A DNA stretch of 64,000 nt from Pantoea phytobeneficialis (GCF_009728735.1 NZ_CP024639.1:124001-188000), one strand, 5' to 3'; shown: positions 34,604 through 44,206, counted from the first letter of the stretch. Program-made: numbers and translations. The notes: generated by a model not told the origin, from the sequence alone.

Positions 34604-35988
34604 TGCGCTTATCACTCAGAGCATCGTTACTGATGGCTCCCCTGGCTGGCCTGTTTTTCTGTTCTGCAAGTTTTGCCGCTGGCGCGCCGCAGGATTTAAT
34701 CCGGCAGGGCGAATATCTCAGCAAAGCGTCTGACTGTGAGGTATGCCATACCGCACCCGGTGGGACGACGTTTGCCGGTGGGTTAGCGTTCAAAACCCCG
34801 TTTGGCGTGATTTACTCTTCGAATATCACCCCGGACAAAAGCACCGGTATTGGTCGCTGGACGGAACAACAGTTCAGCAATGTACTGAAACACGGGATCC
34901 GCGCCGACGGGAAAAATCTCTATCCGGCCATGCCTTACACGTCATACTCGAAGCTGACTGACGCTGATATTCATGCGATGTATGCGTATTTTATGGCGAT
35001 CCAGGGGGTTAACCATAATCCGCCGGAAAACGAAATGGGCTTCCCGTATAACCAGCGTCTGGCGCTCAAGGGGTGGAATTTAATCAATTTCCACTACAAA
35101 CCTTTTGAAGACGATCCGCAGCAATCTGCCGAATGGAACCGCGGGAAATACGTCGCTACGGCGCTTGGACATTGTGAGGAGTGCCATACACCACGTAACC
35201 TCGCAATGGGACTGAGTAACAAAGCCTACGCCGGGGCGATGGTCGATGGCTGGGAGGCGTTTAACATCTCATCAGATAAAGTGTCGGGCATTGGCAACTG
35301 GAGCCATGACGATCTGATGCAATATCTACGTACCGGGGCACTGCCCGGCAAGGCTACCACCGGCGGCGGTATGGCTGATGTTATCTCGCACAGCTTGCGT
35401 TTCCTGACCCCGGAAGATATGAGCGCGCTGGCGACCTATATCAAAAGTGTGCCGGCACAGCAGACATCCTCCCGCAACCGCTCGGCTGCCGGTCAGGATG
35501 CGCAAAGCAATATCACACAGGATGTGCGTGGTATGCCGATTGATGATGCTGCGCCTTCTGGTGCAATGTTATATAACGGTAACTGTGCGAGCTGCCACGG
35601 TACTGCCGGGCAGGGTATTGGCGAAAATAGATACTACCCCTCATTGTCGCAAAACAGTGTTGTTGGTTCCGATAAGCCGAACAATCTGGTGCAGGTGATA
35701 CTGCATGGGATAGACCGTGAGAATGGGGCAGGGGATCACATTGTCATGCCGGGATTCGGTGACAATCTGACCGATGCACAGATCGCCACGTTAACCAACT
35801 ATGTGCGCAATCAATACGGCAACGGCGGAGATAATGTTGACGCTGCTGCGGTGAAAACCTTGCGTGACAATAATGTCACCGTTATCCCGGGTTATTTGCT
35901 GATCGCGGGTGGCGGAGTGGGCGCACTGATCGTTATTGCCCTTGTTGTTTATTTCCGTCGCAGAGGAAAACTGCGCCAGATAAGTTAA
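34600..35988 (+). CDS. Triheme cytochrome c subunit with C-terminal membrane anchor
   Basis: A 462-residue protein overlapping the large-subunit stop by four bases (ATGA). It has an N-terminal signal peptide, three heme motifs (CEVCH, CEECH and CASCH) and a C-terminal hydrophobic helix followed by Arg-Arg-Arg-Gly-Lys, as in FdhC-type anchors. It would pass electrons from the FAD subunit to ubiquinone. The first cluster's cytochrome (1828-3090) lacks an equally clear C-terminal helix. Last gene of its operon, followed by a strong terminator. Confidence 0.9.
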   Translation: MMRLSLRASLLMAPLAGLFFCSASFAAGAPQDLIRQGEYLSKASDCEVCHTAPGGTTFAGGLAFKTPFGVIYSSNITPDKSTGIGRWTEQQFSNVLKHGIRADGKNLYPAMPYTSYSKLTDADIHAMYAYFMAIQGVNHNPPENEMGFPYNQRLALKGWNLINFHYKPFEDDPQQSAEWNRGKYVATALGHCEECHTPRNLAMGLSNKAYAGAMVDGWEAFNISSDKVSGIGNWSHDDLMQYLRTGALPGKATTGGGMADVISHSLRFLTPEDMSALATYIKSVPAQQTSSRNRSAAGQDAQSNITQDVRGMPIDDAAPSGAMLYNGNCASCHGTAGQGIGENRYYPSLSQNSVVGSDKPNNLVQVILHGIDRENGAGDHIVMPGFGDNLTDAQIATLTNYVRNQYGNGGDNVDAAAVKTLRDNNVTVIPGYLLIAGGGVGALIVIALVVYFRRRGKLRQIS

Positions 35989-36026
35989 TTTATCAAAATA
36001 GACGTAGCAGGTAATTGCTCACGTTA

Positions 36027-36059
36027 ATGGGTCAGTGATATTCACTGGCCCATTTTTTT
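36027..36059 (+). terminator. Intrinsic terminator after the dehydrogenase operon
   Basis: ATGGGTCAGTGA and TCACTGGCCCAT pair with a T-G wobble region around TAT, followed by seven T. It lies about 40 bases past the cytochrome stop. Confidence 0.88.
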
Positions 36060-36206
36060 GTTCAGGAAGCGCATCTCCTCTGCGGATCAATTTAACCTGA
36101 CTAAATATTTATGATGCAATATTCTTTTTTCCCAGGTTATGCTTCCTCACAGCGTCAAATGGGTATTCTTCGCTCATTTCTAAACATTCATCCATGCTGG
36201 TAAAAA

Positions 36207-37154
36207 ATGAAACAGGATTTGCAGGCGTTAGATTTTAATCTTCTCAAAGCCCTGAACGCGCTGCTGGAACAGCGCAGTGTGACACGGGCGGCAGAACAGT
36301 TATCGCTTTCGCAGCCTGCTGTGAGCCTGATGCTGACAAGGTTACGTGAATACTTCGGCGACCCGCTTTTTGTCAGGGGGCAACGGGGAATGATCCCCAC
36401 CAACAGAGCGATGGAACTCGCTTTGCCTGTCAGTCAGATTCTGTCGAATATCGCGCTTTTATCGCAGCCCGCAGAGTTCGATACCGACACCGCGAAAATG
36501 GATATCACCGTGGCAGCAACAGATTACGCGTTGAAAGCCGTGGTTTTACCCTTTATGTCAGTATTGAAAAAGCGCGCACCAGGCATTCGCCTGGCTGTCA
36601 TTCCGGTTGATGCAGAACGAATGTCCGGTCAGTTTGAGCGGGGTGATATCGACATTGCGCTCGTCAGACATGATGCAACCCCAGAGGAGCTACATTTCAG
36701 AACATTATATCAGGAACGCTATGTCTGCATGATGCGAGCGGATCATCCGGTCGCCACCAAAAACGCGCTGACACTGGATGATTTCTGCGAACCTGAACAT
36801 GTCATCGTGTCTTCGACCGGGCAATTCCAGGATGACATTGATCAACGGTTGGCTGAAAAAGGATACCACCGCCGGATCGGTATGGCGGTAAACAGCTATG
36901 TCGTGCTACCCGAGGTGTTACGCACGACGGATATGATTGCTGTTGTCCCTTACCGCCTGACCTGTGCTTATGACTTTCTTGCCCGGTTTGAGTTACCGTT
37001 AGACGTGCCGGGGTTCAATCTTACGATGGCCTGGCATGAACGTTCTCACCGCGATGTGGCCCATCAGTGGATTCGCGCCTTATTGTTTGAGGTTGGCCAA
37101 AGGCCGAATATCTTATCCCTGACGTCTGAACCCCACCTGGTTTCTGGCGTGTAG
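36207..37154 (+). CDS. LysR-family regulator
   Basis: A 315-residue LysR protein of the NodD/PecT-like branch, with the helix-turn-helix NALLEQRSVTRAAEQLSLSQ near residues 17-36 and GDPLFVRGQRGMIPT near 52. The effector domain follows from about 90. It lies on the same strand and 108 bases before the flavin reductase gene, and probably controls that gene and the two DJ-1 family genes beyond. Electrophile or quinone sensing is a guess from the neighbours. Confidence 0.87.
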   Translation: MKQDLQALDFNLLKALNALLEQRSVTRAAEQLSLSQPAVSLMLTRLREYFGDPLFVRGQRGMIPTNRAMELALPVSQILSNIALLSQPAEFDTDTAKMDITVAATDYALKAVVLPFMSVLKKRAPGIRLAVIPVDAERMSGQFERGDIDIALVRHDATPEELHFRTLYQERYVCMMRADHPVATKNALTLDDFCEPEHVIVSSTGQFQDDIDQRLAEKGYHRRIGMAVNSYVVLPEVLRTTDMIAVVPYRLTCAYDFLARFELPLDVPGFNLTMAWHERSHRDVAHQWIRALLFEVGQRPNILSLTSEPHLVSGV

Positions 37155-37274
37155 TCGAAAATCCCCGTTCTGATATAAGTTATCAATATAGTCGTTATAG
37201 AGAATACGATGTTTTACATATAGCAAACTCTCGCTATTCTCCTGGTCTTTCCAACTCAGAAGATGGAAACACTA

Positions 37275-38390
37275 ATGACAAGTCTTTTTGATGGCTACCA
37301 GTTAGCGGGGAATACCCTTAAAAACCGGGCGGTCATGGCTCCCATGACCCGCGCTCGTGCGCCGGGCAATATACCGACCGAAGCGACAGCACGTTACTAT
37401 GCACAACGCACCGATGCTGGATTGATTGTGACGGAAGGAACGCCGATCTCCCAGGAGGGCAATGGCTTTGTCGATTGTCCCGGTATCTGGAACGATGAGC
37501 AAATTGCCGGCTGGCAACAGGTTACGCAGCGTGTTCATGACGGTGGCAGCCTGATTTTTACGCAAATCTGGCACGTCGGTCGCATCAGTCATACTTCTCT
37601 TCAGAAGAATGGTCAGCCCCCTGTCAGCTCCACGGCGGTCCAGGCGGCGAAGAGTTCAGCCTTTGGATTTAATGATGCCGGAGAGCCGGATTTTGTTATT
37701 GCCAGCAAACCCCATGCACTCACCACGGAAGAAGTGAAACGGGTGGTTAAAGATTTCGCCCACGCCGCTGTCAACGCAGTAAAAGCTGGATTTGATGGTG
37801 TCGAAATTCACGGTGCAAATGGTTATTTGGTTGAGCAGTTTCTGAATGGTGCGGTGAATGATCGCCAGGATCGTTATGGTTCTGACACGCTGGAGAACCG
37901 CCTGCGATTTGCGCTTGAAGTTGTTGACGCCTGTATAGCCAAAATCGGTGCTGACCGCGTGGGTATCCGGCTATCACCCTTTGGGCGTTTGCATGAGCTG
38001 GGGGATTTTGCCGAAGAAGAAGAAACGTTTTTGGCACTGGCGCATGAACTCAGTCATCGCAATATCGCCTATATCCATATTATGGATCAAGCCAGCCGTG
38101 GCGCACCTGCGATGCCCGATGGTTTTCTTGAAAAATTCCGTCAGGCTTATAATGGAACATTAATCCTTGCGGGGGGTATGGACCTGAATAAAGCCAACGA
38201 GATGATTAATAATAATATTATTGATCTGGCTGCATTCGGTGCGAAATATATCTCCAATCCCGATTTGGTTGAACGTTATCGTCATGGCTGGCCAGTGAGT
38301 GAACCCGACCATAAATATTATTATGGTGGAGCGGAGCAGGGATATACAGATTATCCCACCTTCAGTGGTGCAACGACTATTAAGCTGTAA
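37275..38390 (+). CDS. Old Yellow Enzyme family alkene reductase (NemA-like)
   Basis: A flavin (FMN) oxidoreductase of about 371 residues. The start at 37275 (Met-Thr-Ser-Leu-Phe-Asp) fits the family N-terminus; an ATG four codons earlier at 37263 is possible. Visible are NRAVMAPMTRARA near 19, QIWHVGRISH near 97, HGANGYLVEQFLN near 180 (the His-x-x-Asn that binds the ring substrate) and the C-terminal LAGGMDLNKA and AFGAKYISNPD phosphate-binding segments. NemA reduces N-ethylmaleimide, nitro compounds and other electrophiles. It heads a detoxification group with two DJ-1 proteins. Confidence 0.92.
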   Translation: MTSLFDGYQLAGNTLKNRAVMAPMTRARAPGNIPTEATARYYAQRTDAGLIVTEGTPISQEGNGFVDCPGIWNDEQIAGWQQVTQRVHDGGSLIFTQIWHVGRISHTSLQKNGQPPVSSTAVQAAKSSAFGFNDAGEPDFVIASKPHALTTEEVKRVVKDFAHAAVNAVKAGFDGVEIHGANGYLVEQFLNGAVNDRQDRYGSDTLENRLRFALEVVDACIAKIGADRVGIRLSPFGRLHELGDFAEEEETFLALAHELSHRNIAYIHIMDQASRGAPAMPDGFLEKFRQAYNGTLILAGGMDLNKANEMINNNIIDLAAFGAKYISNPDLVERYRHGWPVSEPDHKYYYGGAEQGYTDYPTFSGATTIKL

Positions 38391-38439
38391 CCTGATATCA
38401 CACCGATTTAAATTAATTAATGACGTAATGGAGTAAACC

Positions 38440-39123
38440 ATGTCAGCTATTAAACCCGTATTATTTGTTTTGACCAGCCACAAAGATCTGGGAAAAGGCC
38501 ACGACGATTCCGGATTCTATCTGCCTGAATTAACCCACCCGCTTCATGTGCTTGATGAGGCCGGGATCGCCACCGAGTTTGCTTCAATCCTGGGGGGAGA
38601 ACCGCCGGTTTATGGCATCGACCTCGAAGACAAAATCAATAAACATTACTGGGAAAACCCGGCATTCCGGGAAAATATCCGCAACACTCTCACCCTGGAT
38701 AAAGCGGACAGCAGCAAATATAGCGCCATCATGTACGTTGGCGGTCATGGTGTGATGTGGGACTTCCCGGATAGCAACGCGGTTAAACATATTACAAAAG
38801 AGATGTATGAGAATGGCCAGATCGTCGCCGCCGTTTGTCATGGCCCGGCTGCTCTGGTGAATGTGAAACTCAGCGATGGCTCGTACCTTGTAGCGGGTAA
38901 AAATGTAGCGGCCTTTACCGATACCGAAGAGCAGGAAGTCGGCATGGCGGATACGGTTCCTTTTCTGCTGGAATCTACTTTGAAACAGCGTGGTGCACAT
39001 CATCACGGTGTGGCGAACTGGCACGAAAAAGTGGTGGTGGACGGAAACCTGATTACAGGCCAGAACCCGCAGTCGGCAACAGGTGTGGGTAAAGCCATTC
39101 TCAACGCCTTGAAGGGTAACTGA
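38440..39123 (+). CDS. DJ-1/PfpI family protein, cytoplasmic (Hsp31-like glyoxalase III type)
   Basis: A 227-residue protein. The nucleophile elbow AVCHGPAAL holds the catalytic Cys near residue 131, a Glu lies early in the fold, and YVGGHGVMWD precedes it. The long insert between strands (GIDLEDKINKHYW) is typical of the Hsp31/YDR533C-type subgroup, whose members act as glutathione-independent glyoxalases or deglycases. It follows the flavin reductase by 49 bases and precedes a secreted paralogue by 12. Confidence 0.88.
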   Translation: MSAIKPVLFVLTSHKDLGKGHDDSGFYLPELTHPLHVLDEAGIATEFASILGGEPPVYGIDLEDKINKHYWENPAFRENIRNTLTLDKADSSKYSAIMYVGGHGVMWDFPDSNAVKHITKEMYENGQIVAAVCHGPAALVNVKLSDGSYLVAGKNVAAFTDTEEQEVGMADTVPFLLESTLKQRGAHHHGVANWHEKVVVDGNLITGQNPQSATGVGKAILNALKGN

Positions 39124-39135
39124 GATTTAATCGTT

Positions 39136-39990
39136 ATGATGAAGAAAATGCTGCTGGCTGTGGCATTAACCACGGCCAGTTCCTGGGCTTCTGCTGCTCA
39201 TGTCCTTGTCGTGCTTTCAGATGCAGATCAGCTTGAACTGCAAGGTGGAAAAGTTCATCCGACGGGATTCTTTCTTAATGAGCTGATGCAGCCGGTCAAA
39301 CTGCTGCTTGACGCCGGGGATACTTTGACATTTGCAACGCCCTTAGGGAAAGCGCCAACTATGGACAAAGTCTCCGTCAATGCGAAAGATTTTGGCGGGG
39401 ATGAAAAGGCACTGGAGACACACCTCAAGCTGCTCGACAGTCTTAAGCTGACCGATCCGGTGCACTCGCCTGTGATCAGCTTATCCCGGGTTGAGCAGAT
39501 TGGTTATAGCCACTTTGATGCGGTATTTGTTCCTGGCGGTCATGCGCCAATGCAGGATCTGCCTGGCAGCCCGGAAATGGGTAAGCTGTTACGTGCTTTC
39601 CATCAGGCGGGTAAACCGACCGTGCTGCTCTGTCATGGACCTGTCGCACTGATTTCCGCATTACCTGAGGCGAAGAGTTACCTTCAGCGCCTGGAAAAGC
39701 ATTCGGGGGCAAAAGCGCAAGGCTGGATTTATTCCGGATATCGGATGACGTCATTCACTAACGCGGAAGAAGATGCCAGTGCCGCGGTGCTTGAGGAGGG
39801 GAAAATGAAATTTACCCCGCAGACAGCACTGACCAATGCCGGGGCAATATTTATCTCTGCTCCGCAAAAATGGCAAAGTCATGTTGTGGAAGACAGGGAG
39901 CTGATTACGGGTCAAAACCCGGCATCTGCACTTGAACTGGGCAAGCGCCTGGTTGCAAAACTTTCTGATGTGAAAGATCAGAAACGGTAA
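39136..39990 (+). CDS. DJ-1/PfpI family protein with signal peptide
   Basis: A 284-residue paralogue of the preceding gene, with an added Sec signal peptide (about residues 1-20, ending Ser-Ala-Ala). The elbow VLLCHGPVAL keeps the catalytic Cys and FVPGGHAPMQDLPG corresponds to the preceding strand. A periplasmic DJ-1 protein is uncommon and would handle methylglyoxal or damaged thiols outside the cytoplasm. Adjacent tandem placement suggests duplication with relocation. Confidence 0.87.
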   Translation: MMKKMLLAVALTTASSWASAAHVLVVLSDADQLELQGGKVHPTGFFLNELMQPVKLLLDAGDTLTFATPLGKAPTMDKVSVNAKDFGGDEKALETHLKLLDSLKLTDPVHSPVISLSRVEQIGYSHFDAVFVPGGHAPMQDLPGSPEMGKLLRAFHQAGKPTVLLCHGPVALISALPEAKSYLQRLEKHSGAKAQGWIYSGYRMTSFTNAEEDASAAVLEEGKMKFTPQTALTNAGAIFISAPQKWQSHVVEDRELITGQNPASALELGKRLVAKLSDVKDQKR

Positions 39991-40190
39991 ATCTCTCACT
40001 CATGGCACTGACATAGCCAAAAATTGAAAGCGTCCTCTCTCACCGTATCATTTTTCCCGGTATGAGAGGGGCGTTCTGCGACTGACGCACATTTCACCGG
40101 TTTCGCCCCCTCCTGAGCATCTGACCACCTTGCTGTTCCCCGCATAAAAAATCGCCATCACGATCACATTTATCACAAGTTGTTCACAAA

Positions 40191-40216
40191 TTGACTTGCC
40201 TGATATATCAGATTTG
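40191..40216 (+). promoter_or_regulatory. Promoter region with embedded palindrome CTGATATATCAG
   Basis: TTGACT at 40191-40196 is a good -35 for the lactonase operon; a weak -10 (TTGATA or TGATAC) lies 17-18 bases downstream. The spacer contains the perfect palindrome CTGATATATCAG (40200-40211), followed by ATTT. A 16-base near-copy (15 identical) begins at 47832, upstream of the GntR gene at the end of the same cluster. The palindrome is therefore a good candidate operator for that regulator. Confidence 0.55.
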
Positions 40217-40260
40217 ATACTTACTATATCTAACATGTCACCTGATCGGATAATTTAGCG

Positions 40261-41148
40261 ATGCAACTTACCGAGTCACCTCAAGTCATTCTTGACTGCC
40301 AAAACGTGTTGGGTGAAAGCATCCTCTGGGATGACCGAACCAACCAGCTTTGGTGGACGAATATTCATGCCCGTGAAGTGTGGTGCTGGGCACCCGGACA
40401 GCAAATATCTCCACGTATCTATGCTATGCAACAGCGGGTTGGGGCCATTGCGTTATGTGAAGGACCGGGGATTGCGCTGGCGCTGGAAAAAGGGTTTGGG
40501 ATGATGGATACCGCTACTGGCGCGGTTGAATGGTGCGCGGATGTTGAGTCTGCCGTGCCTGACACCCGGCTCAATGATGGTCGGGTGGATCCCGCCGGAC
40601 GTTTTCTCTGCGGCGGGATGCATGAAGGCTCACCACAGTTGCCGCATTCCGCGCTTTGGCGCTGGGAAGGCAACAACCAGGTCAGCCTGTGTTTGCCACA
40701 TGTGTCATGTGCAAACTCACTTTGCTGGAGCCCGGATGGTAAAACCCTGTATTTCACCGATATGCCGGAGGGCACCATCAACGCCTATCCCTATAACCCG
40801 GACACCGGTGAAGTCGGTGAACCACGCCTGTTTGCCGACCTTGCCGAACAGCCTGGTCTGGCTGATGGATCAGTGGTGGATGAAGAAGGGTACTTGTGGA
40901 ATGCGCAATGGGGTGGGGCGCGTATCGTGCGTTATTCGCCGGACGGTGCCATCGATCGCATTGTCTCTCTCCCGATCGACAACCCGACCTGCCTGACATT
41001 CGGTGGCCCCCAGCGGGATGTGTTGTTTATTACTTCCGCCTGGTGGGGGCTAACCGAGGATCAGCGCCAGCAGCAGCCCTTCGCTGGCAGTGTCTTTGCT
41101 TTCAGGCCTGGCGTCCGGGGGCAGCGAGAACACCGGTTTCATCGTTAA
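40261..41148 (+). CDS. SMP-30/gluconolactonase family sugar lactonase
   Basis: A 295-residue six-bladed propeller lactonase. It shows LGESILWDD near 15 (metal Glu), TRLNDGRVDPAGRF near 100 (Asn), NSLCWSPDGKTLYFTD near 148 and LADGSVVDEEGYLWNAQWGG near 200 (Asp), the expected metal ligands. It would hydrolyse an aldonolactone formed by a sugar dehydrogenase. First gene of a cluster with an enolase-superfamily enzyme, an SDR and a sugar ABC importer. No signal peptide, so it acts in the cytoplasm. Confidence 0.88.
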   Translation: MQLTESPQVILDCQNVLGESILWDDRTNQLWWTNIHAREVWCWAPGQQISPRIYAMQQRVGAIALCEGPGIALALEKGFGMMDTATGAVEWCADVESAVPDTRLNDGRVDPAGRFLCGGMHEGSPQLPHSALWRWEGNNQVSLCLPHVSCANSLCWSPDGKTLYFTDMPEGTINAYPYNPDTGEVGEPRLFADLAEQPGLADGSVVDEEGYLWNAQWGGARIVRYSPDGAIDRIVSLPIDNPTCLTFGGPQRDVLFITSAWWGLTEDQRQQQPFAGSVFAFRPGVRGQREHRFHR

Positions 41149-41184
41149 CGCGCTGCACCGCGCAGCGTTCTGCCACTTTCCTTC

Positions 41185-42366
41185 ATGAGTAACTTATCAA
41201 TGAAAATAACATCAGTGACGTCTCATCTTTTGCGTGTGCCGCTGGGCGATAAAACGTTCTATTCATCGCAGGCGGCCTTTCCGGAAAGAAACAGCTATCT
41301 GGTGCGGATCGAAACCGATACCGGGTTAGTCGGCTGGGGAGAAGGGGGACAATATGGGCCAGCGCAACCGGTCGCCGCAGTGGTTGACCACGTTTTCACC
41401 CCACGGATCCTCGGGCGCGATCCCTGCGAGCCGGTACGTATCTGGGAGGAGCTGTACGCCTTTTCACGGGATTTCGGTCAGCGAGGCACCTATATAGAAG
41501 CGCTTTCTGCCATTGATATCGCGCTGTGGGATATCGCCGGGCAGGCGGCAGGGTTGCCGGTGTGGAAATTACTGGGTGGGCGCTTTCGCGACAAAATCAC
41601 CGCCTACGCCACCGGGTGTTATTACCCGGAAAGTTTCCATGATTTGCCCTCAATTTTAACCTCCTTGCAGGCTGAGGCCGCAGGCTATGCCAATGCCGGA
41701 TTCGGTTTGCTAAAGGTCAAGATTGGGTTGCTATCGCTGGAAGATGACATTGCCCGGCTGCGTACCATCAGAGAAGCGGTTGGCCCGCATATTGGTTTGC
41801 TTGTGGATGCTAATCACGCCTACAACGCGGCGACCGCCGTGCGTATGGGACGGATGATGCAGGAACTGGGGGTCTTGTTTTTTGAAGAACCCGTGGTGCC
41901 CGAGGATCGCGACGGTTACCGCAAGGTACGCGCTGAAAACCCGATTGCGGTAGCAGGTGGAGAGTGTGAATTCACCCGTTATGGCTTCCGTGATTTTATC
42001 GCGGGTGGTTGTGTGGACATTGTTCAACCCGATCTGGCCGTCTGCGGCGGCTTCACCGCCTTCACGCAAATCCTGGCGCTGGCTAACAGTTGGGGCGTAG
42101 CCACCGTGCCGCATGTGTGGGGTTCAGGTATCGCCGTCGCTGCCGCGTTGCAGGCTGTCGCAATTATTCCGCCTTTCCCGTTTACCGCGAATGGACTCCC
42201 TCTACTAAATCAGCCTGTGATTGAGTTCGATCGTAAACATAACCCGTTGCGTGATGACCTGCTTCACCAGCGTTTTGAGCTGGTTGATGGTTGTCTGGCC
42301 GTGCCTGATGCGCCAGGACTGGGCGTCACGGTGCGCAACGACATTCTTAGCCAGTTTTCATATTGA
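41185..42366 (+). CDS. Enolase-superfamily enzyme, D-galactarolactone-cycloisomerase-like
   Basis: A 393-residue mandelate racemase/muconate lactonizing family protein; a start five codons later (41200, MKITSVTSHLL) is equally possible. KVKIG carries the K-x-K catalytic pair near 175, metal ligands are in LVDANHAY, FFEEPVVP and AGGECE, and the catalytic His is in PHVWGSG near 311. Several blocks (FEEPVVPE, VDIVQPDL-CGGF, EFDRKHNP near the C-terminus) recall Agrobacterium Gci, which opens galactarolactone to a 3-deoxy-2-keto sugar acid. Substrate could equally be another aldonate or lactone from the adjacent lactonase and SDR. Confidence 0.85.
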   Translation: MSNLSMKITSVTSHLLRVPLGDKTFYSSQAAFPERNSYLVRIETDTGLVGWGEGGQYGPAQPVAAVVDHVFTPRILGRDPCEPVRIWEELYAFSRDFGQRGTYIEALSAIDIALWDIAGQAAGLPVWKLLGGRFRDKITAYATGCYYPESFHDLPSILTSLQAEAAGYANAGFGLLKVKIGLLSLEDDIARLRTIREAVGPHIGLLVDANHAYNAATAVRMGRMMQELGVLFFEEPVVPEDRDGYRKVRAENPIAVAGGECEFTRYGFRDFIAGGCVDIVQPDLAVCGGFTAFTQILALANSWGVATVPHVWGSGIAVAAALQAVAIIPPFPFTANGLPLLNQPVIEFDRKHNPLRDDLLHQRFELVDGCLAVPDAPGLGVTVRNDILSQFSY

Positions 42367-42377
42367 GGAGATCAACC

Positions 42378-43154
42378 ATGAGATATCAGGGAAAAAACGT
42401 GCTTATCACCGGTGCCGCCGCCGGGTTGGGTCAGGTTATCGCCACCTCCTATGCGCGCGAAGGGGCCAGCATTGCCATTATCGATTTTGCCGATGCCAGT
42501 GATTCCGTGGCAAAAGTGCAGGCACTGGGTCAGAAAGCCGTGGCGTTTCAGGCCGATGTTCGTGACCAGGCTGCCGTTCAGGACGTAATGCAACAGGCGG
42601 CCGCATTCTTTGAAGGACGTATTGATGTGCTGATTAACAATGCCGGTTTTAACGGGCATTACAATCTGGTGGAAAACATGCCGTTGGCACAATGGCGTGA
42701 AACGCTGGATATCAATCTTACCGGCACCATGCTGGTGACGCAGGCGGTAATCCCGCATATGCGAGCCAGCGGTGGTGGGGCTATTGGTATCACCGCCTCT
42801 AATGTGGCTCGCCGGGGATTACCTTATCGTGCCGACTACGTCTGTTCAAAATGGGCACTGCTGGGGCTGAATCAAACGCTCGCACTGGAGTTGGTCAATG
42901 ACCACATCCGCGTCAACGCTGTCTGTCCAGGGCCGATTGAAGGTGATCGCATTGAAGACGTGATGGTGCGTCAGGCCGAAGCCGAAGGTAAGAGCCTGAG
43001 TGACATGCGTAAAGCCTGGGAGGATGCGGCCCCGATGAAGCGCTTTGTCACTGCTGATGAAGTGACGGCCGCCATGATGTTTCTCACCAGCGACGCCGCC
43101 AGTGCGATGACCGGTCAGGCATTAAATGTCACCGGTGGATTCTTGATGACCTGA
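42378..43154 (+). CDS. Short-chain dehydrogenase, sugar-acid type
   Basis: A 258-residue classical SDR. The ATG at 42378 has GAGGAG seven bases before it; the frame opens at a TTG within that signal. The cofactor motif is TGAAAGLG near 11, an acidic IDFAD after strand 2 points to NAD, NNAG lies near 85, and the catalytic Ser (TASNVARRG) and Tyr-x3-Lys (YVCSK) follow. It overlaps no neighbour but starts 11 bases after the dehydratase. It may oxidize the incoming sugar or the deoxy-keto acid product. Confidence 0.88.
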   Translation: MRYQGKNVLITGAAAGLGQVIATSYAREGASIAIIDFADASDSVAKVQALGQKAVAFQADVRDQAAVQDVMQQAAAFFEGRIDVLINNAGFNGHYNLVENMPLAQWRETLDINLTGTMLVTQAVIPHMRASGGGAIGITASNVARRGLPYRADYVCSKWALLGLNQTLALELVNDHIRVNAVCPGPIEGDRIEDVMVRQAEAEGKSLSDMRKAWEDAAPMKRFVTADEVTAAMMFLTSDAASAMTGQALNVTGGFLMT

Positions 43155-43201
43155 GAACAACTTCCCAACACCAAACCTACCCTACACCCGAGGAAGTCAA
43201 A

Positions 43202-44206
43202 ATGAAAAATACAACAACATACGCCCTCGCTGGCGCAATGACGCTCGCCCTGCTTTCAGCTTCTGCTGCCAGTTGGGCAAAAGAACTGGTGGCGTTTTCC
43301 CAGGCTGGTATGGAAAACGAATGGCGCGTCATGGACACCAAAGATATGGAAAAAACCTTCAAGGATGCGGGTTACGACTTTGTCTGGACCAACGCAAATT
43401 CCGATCCCGCCAAACAGATCTCCGATATTGAAGATTTGCTGGCGCGCAAACCGGCGTTGTTAATCGTGGCCCCTATCGAGTATGAGCCGCTGGCACCGGT
43501 GCCGGATATGGCCACCAAGGCAGATGTGCCATTGATTGTGGTGGACAGGGCACTTCCCGGAGAACCCGGTAAAGGCAAGTGGCTCGCGCTCCTCACCACC
43601 AATTTTGTCGATACCGGTGAGCTGGTGGCGAAAGACGTGGTGAAAGGATTGACCGAGAAGAACGGCGCACCCAAAGGCAACTTGCTGCATATCACCGGCA
43701 ACAAAGGCGCATCGCCGGTGGTTGACGAACAAAAAGGGCTGGATAACGTCCTGAGTAAGTATCCCGATATTAAATTCGTCGCCAGCTGCGACGGACTTTA
43801 TTCGCGAGAACCCGGGCGCAAGTGTGTGGAAGACCTGTTCCAGGCTTTCCCGAAAGGCAAAATTGACGGCATCGTGTTTGACAGTGATGACATGATGATT
43901 GGCGGTATCCAGGCCATCAAAGCGGCAGGCCGAAACGAGTTACTGGGCTATCTGTGGGGCAAAGATGGCACGGTTGATGGCCTGCAAGCCATGATCAACG
44001 GTGAGGCGCGTTTTAGCGTACAAACGCCGCCGTTCTTTGGCGAAAAAGCTCTGGAGGTCTTCAAGCTGTTCCGTGCGGGCAAACCGATTGAACCGAAGAC
44101 GCAATACGTGCCTAAAGAGATTTTCCAGCGCGATACCGATCAACATCGGGCGCGTTTACCGCTGCGTATCCAGGAGTTGAAGGCAATGGGTGTCGGCTGC
44201 TGCTGA
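43202..44206 (+). CDS. Periplasmic sugar-binding protein of ABC importer
   Basis: A 334-residue binding protein of the type-1 (RbsB/XylF) class with a signal peptide cleaved after Ser-Trp-Ala near residue 26. The ligand-domain segments ANSDPAKQISDIEDLLARKP and DSDDMMIGGIQAIKAAG are class-typical. GAGGAAG precedes the start. First gene of a complete importer with an ATPase and two permeases. The C-terminal Cys-Cys is unusual but the protein is otherwise ordinary. Confidence 0.88.
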   Translation: MKNTTTYALAGAMTLALLSASAASWAKELVAFSQAGMENEWRVMDTKDMEKTFKDAGYDFVWTNANSDPAKQISDIEDLLARKPALLIVAPIEYEPLAPVPDMATKADVPLIVVDRALPGEPGKGKWLALLTTNFVDTGELVAKDVVKGLTEKNGAPKGNLLHITGNKGASPVVDEQKGLDNVLSKYPDIKFVASCDGLYSREPGRKCVEDLFQAFPKGKIDGIVFDSDDMMIGGIQAIKAAGRNELLGYLWGKDGTVDGLQAMINGEARFSVQTPPFFGEKALEVFKLFRAGKPIEPKTQYVPKEIFQRDTDQHRARLPLRIQELKAMGVGCC

